Positions 61,954-64,000 of a DNA stretch of 64,000 bases are shown in pieces. Position numbers and translations under genes: made by a program. Under the pieces are notes generated by a model. It worked only from the letters and a program-made list of their open reading frames with translations. It did no database searches and was not told where the DNA came from. The stretch spans positions 1,240,001 through 1,304,000 of the forward strand of contig CAWBOY010000002.1 of assembly GCA_963790585.1 (NCBI GenBank), read 5' to 3'. The stretch's first letter is position 1. Each line of letters starts with the position of its first letter. The stretch comes from CAWBOY01 sp963790585. GTDB lineage: Bacteria > Planctomycetota > Planctomycetia > Gemmatales > Gemmataceae.

Positions 61954-64000
61954 TCACGAGATCGTGAACGCCGTCGAAAATTCGGAGGTGTTACCCGCGG
62001 AGTCTGTCAACGTGGCCGTCAAGAATTGCCCTGAGAAATTCCCAGGGGTCGAAATGGTCACGTCAAAGGCTGGACCCGAGACTTGCGCGGAACCGAGATA
62101 CGTCTGTCCCTGTGCGTTCGCGGCAGTCGAATTAGAGAAGAACTCAATGCGATAGGGCCCGCCCGCTCCGCCCGGCGCCGGAATGCTCCCGGAAATTTCT
62201 AATGTGGTGGCAAAGGAAACCGCAGCCGTAATGGTTGGCGGCGCCGATGCTCGCGTCGCGGCACCCGCGGCTCCCAGGGAGATACCTTTGACAACATTGG
62301 AATAGATTGAGTTGCCGAGGATTGAGTCACCGGCGCCGGACTGCGTATTAGTAGGCGACGTTGCATTGTCGATGCCGACGCCGCTATTACCATTGAAAGC
62401 GATGAAGTTTCCGAACTGATTGGCACCGCCGCCGGCAGCGGCTCCTGTCGCTCCGCCGATGATGTTGTTTGCCGCGCCTGTGGTGACAAACACGCCGTAG
62501 GTCCCGTTGCCAAGGCCGTTGATGCCATCGGACTTTAGACCAATCAGGTTCCCTTCGACGAGGTTGCCAGTGGTCCCAGCATCGCTGATGACGACGCCCG
62601 CTCCCGTGTTGCCCGATATGACGTTTCGGAGTGTCGTACCCGGCCCGCCGAGTGTGTTACCGGACGCCATGTTGTGAATCAACACGCCCACGGCATTGGG
62701 CAAAGCAAGGCCGCCGAAGTTTTGCGTTCCGATGAAGTTCTTTGTAAGTACGTTTCCGGTCGTACCTGTGCCACTCAACTCGACTCCATTTACCTTATTG
62801 CCGGAGACGACGTCGCTCAGGACGGTATTAGAACTGGCGCCACCGGTTATCAAAATACCCGTTCGGTTTGGAATCGCCGACGTTCCAAAAGTATCAGTAC
62901 CGATATAATTGGATTGGATCGTATTATTCGACGTATTGGCATCCGTGATTAATACGCCGTCGGCCGAGTTGCCGGAAATGAGACAGTTGACAATGATATT
63001 ATTCGTCGCGCCGCGCTGGATCTCAGCGCCGTCGACGTTGGGAATCGCGGCATTGACATTGCCGTTGAGTCCCAGGTAATCGTTCTGAATTACGTTGTTC
63101 GACGTTCCTGTGCCGTCGAGAGTGACGCCGGTCGTCATGTTGCCTGAGATCAGATTCGCCGTATTGACAGTGTTGTTGTTAGCGCCCGCAGTGATGAAGA
63201 CCCCGCTGCCGCCGTTACCGACGGCGCTAGTGCCGGATGCATTCGTGCCGATCAGATTGTATTGGATGAAGTTATTGCGCGTCGCGGCTCCCGTTAGAGT
63301 GACTCCATTGCCGCTATTTCCGGAGATGAAATTACGCACGCCGACAGTCGTGCCGCCGATCACATTGAGAGTCGCGCCGGCCTGGATCGTGACGCCGTCG
63401 ACGACATTCGGCAAGGCCGAGATTCCATCCTGGGTCAAGCCGATGGTATTCGTTTGCACGAAGTTGTTGGAGGTGCCCGCGGCGGTGATAAAGACGCCGG
63501 ACTGCTTATTGCCGGAAATCAGATTGTTCACAATCAAGTTCTTTTGGGCTCCGCCCGCCAGGCGAACGCCGCTCGCGGAATTGGGGAGAGCGTTCTTACC
63601 CGAGACATTGGTGCCGAGGACGTTGAACTGCACCGTGTTACTGTTGGTGCCGACGCCAGTTATCTGGACGCCATTCCCTCCATTTCCAGAGATGAAGTTT
63701 CGCATCGATAGCGTGGGGCCGCCGATGGTATTACCGGTGGCGCCGTTGTTAATTAGGACGCCATCTGCTGTATTGGGGAGAGCGACCGTAGCGGTCACAT
63801 CGCAGCCAATCTCGTTACCTTCGACAAGGTTGGACGTAGTGCCCGAGCCGTTTAGTTGTACGCCCGTGGCATTGCCTGAAATCAGGTTGCCCTGGTGAGC
63901 ATTAAAGCTTCCGATTGTATTTCCACTTGCGCCATTTTGGATCGAGATGCCGGTGGTGTTGCCATCCGCCACCGTACCGGCGAGATTCGTGCCGATGAAA
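61954..64000 (-). CDS. Parallel beta-helix surface protein (5' end off window)
   Basis: The frame is open to position 64000 and continues past it; the start lies outside. At least 680 residues are visible. They consist of eight ISGN-containing units of about 58-65 residues, each with a pattern such as G-N-x-I-S-G-N, NGVxITG-GTxxNxVQxNxIGT and ALPNxxxGVxIxxGAxxNxIGG, typical of right-handed beta-helix (PbH1/NosD-type) proteins. The last about 80 residues are a separate beta domain (ITAAVSFATTLEISGSIPAPG to the FTIS end). It is an exported surface or adhesion protein; family is inferred from the repeat pattern. It is convergent with groESL. Confidence 0.85.
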   Translation of the reverse strand, partial: FIGTNLAGTVADGNTTGISIQNGASGNTIGSFNAHQGNLISGNATGVQLNGSGTTSNLVEGNEIGCDVTATVALPNTADGVLINNGATGNTIGGPTLSMRNFISGNGGNGVQITGVGTNSNTVQFNVLGTNVSGKNALPNSASGVRLAGGAQKNLIVNNLISGNKQSGVFITAAGTSNNFVQTNTIGLTQDGISALPNVVDGVTIQAGATLNVIGGTTVGVRNFISGNSGNGVTLTGAATRNNFIQYNLIGTNASGTSAVGNGGSGVFITAGANNNTVNTANLISGNMTTGVTLDGTGTSNNVIQNDYLGLNGNVNAAIPNVDGAEIQRGATNNIIVNCLISGNSADGVLITDANTSNNTIQSNYIGTDTFGTSAIPNRTGILITGGASSNTVLSDVVSGNKVNGVELSGTGTTGNVLTKNFIGTQNFGGLALPNAVGVLIHNMASGNTLGGPGTTLRNVISGNTGAGVVISDAGTTGNLVEGNLIGLKSDGINGLGNGTYGVFVTTGAANNIIGGATGAAAGGGANQFGNFIAFNGNSGVGIDNATSPTNTQSGAGDSILGNSIYSNVVKGISLGAAGAATRASAPPTITAAVSFATTLEISGSIPAPGGAGGPYRIEFFSNSTAANAQGQTYLGSAQVSGPAFDVTISTPGNFSGQFLTATLTDSAGNTSEFSTAFTIS

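Noticed and set aside
63095..63898. 267-residue open frame opposite the beta-helix gene
   Set aside because: Created by the repeat structure of the real gene; its sequence is a Pro/Val-rich shadow.
63100..64000. CRISPR array
   Set aside because: The periodic sequence is a coding repeat of about 180 bases with in-frame variation, not short direct repeats with unique spacers. No array is visible elsewhere.

Overview
The window looks like a chromosomal piece of a planctomycete, most likely of the Gemmataceae/Gemmatales group. Reasons, from recall of these families: a Tat-exported DUF1501 protein, an ECF sigma factor translationally coupled to a Ser/Thr kinase carrying a WD40 propeller, a second ECF sigma factor fused to WD repeats, a kinase with the planctomycete-type N-terminal segment, MfnB (methanofuran-type C1 metabolism), DUF1570 and DUF2252 proteins, and large repeat-rich surface proteins at both window edges. 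No transposase, prophage gene, CRISPR array or complete tRNA/rRNA gene was seen.

Layout. 1-1720: 3' part of a large secreted surface protein (minus). 1721-3439: gene-poor, with hairpin repeats and a tRNA-like T-arm. 3440-9869: GNAT, GT2 glycosyltransferase coupled to an uncharacterised BshC-like protein, truB, lipid kinase, DUF1501. 10278-18001: signalling block (ECF sigma, ZAS-kinase-propeller, ECF-WD40 fusion) plus a secreted protein. 18309-21776: class I fumarase and an ArnT-like membrane glycosyltransferase, flanked by palindromic elements. 22057-32697: two very large envelope proteins, about 1130 and 2400 residues, built from three related modules. 32727-38262: HAD hydrolase, a three-gene ABC-exporter operon (minus) and a Wza-like polysaccharide export lipoprotein. 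38298-44042: M3 peptidase, esterase, ASCH protein, mfnB, rsgA. 44517-51888: small protein, four-repeat secreted protein, DUF2252, DUF1570, DAHP synthase, DUF6585-like membrane protein. 52040-59460: kinase, transglutaminase-like protein, subtilase, HPF1-like protein, YhaM-like nuclease. 59807-61785: groES-groEL, then strong terminators. 61954-64000: beta-helix surface protein running off the right edge.

A striking general property is that about fifteen single- or double-base indels interrupt otherwise intact conserved genes (truB, fumarase, aroF, mfnB, rsgA and others), often at short homopolymers or GC dinucleotide runs. Many of these genes are essential housekeeping functions, so I read the breaks mainly as sequence or assembly errors and annotate each gene across its break, while noting that genuine decay cannot be excluded.

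Functionally, the most interesting parts are the ECF/kinase/propeller signalling block (10.8-16.8 kb) and the three-module giant membrane proteins (22-32.7 kb), next to envelope-export genes. Nothing in the sequence shows directly what either set does.
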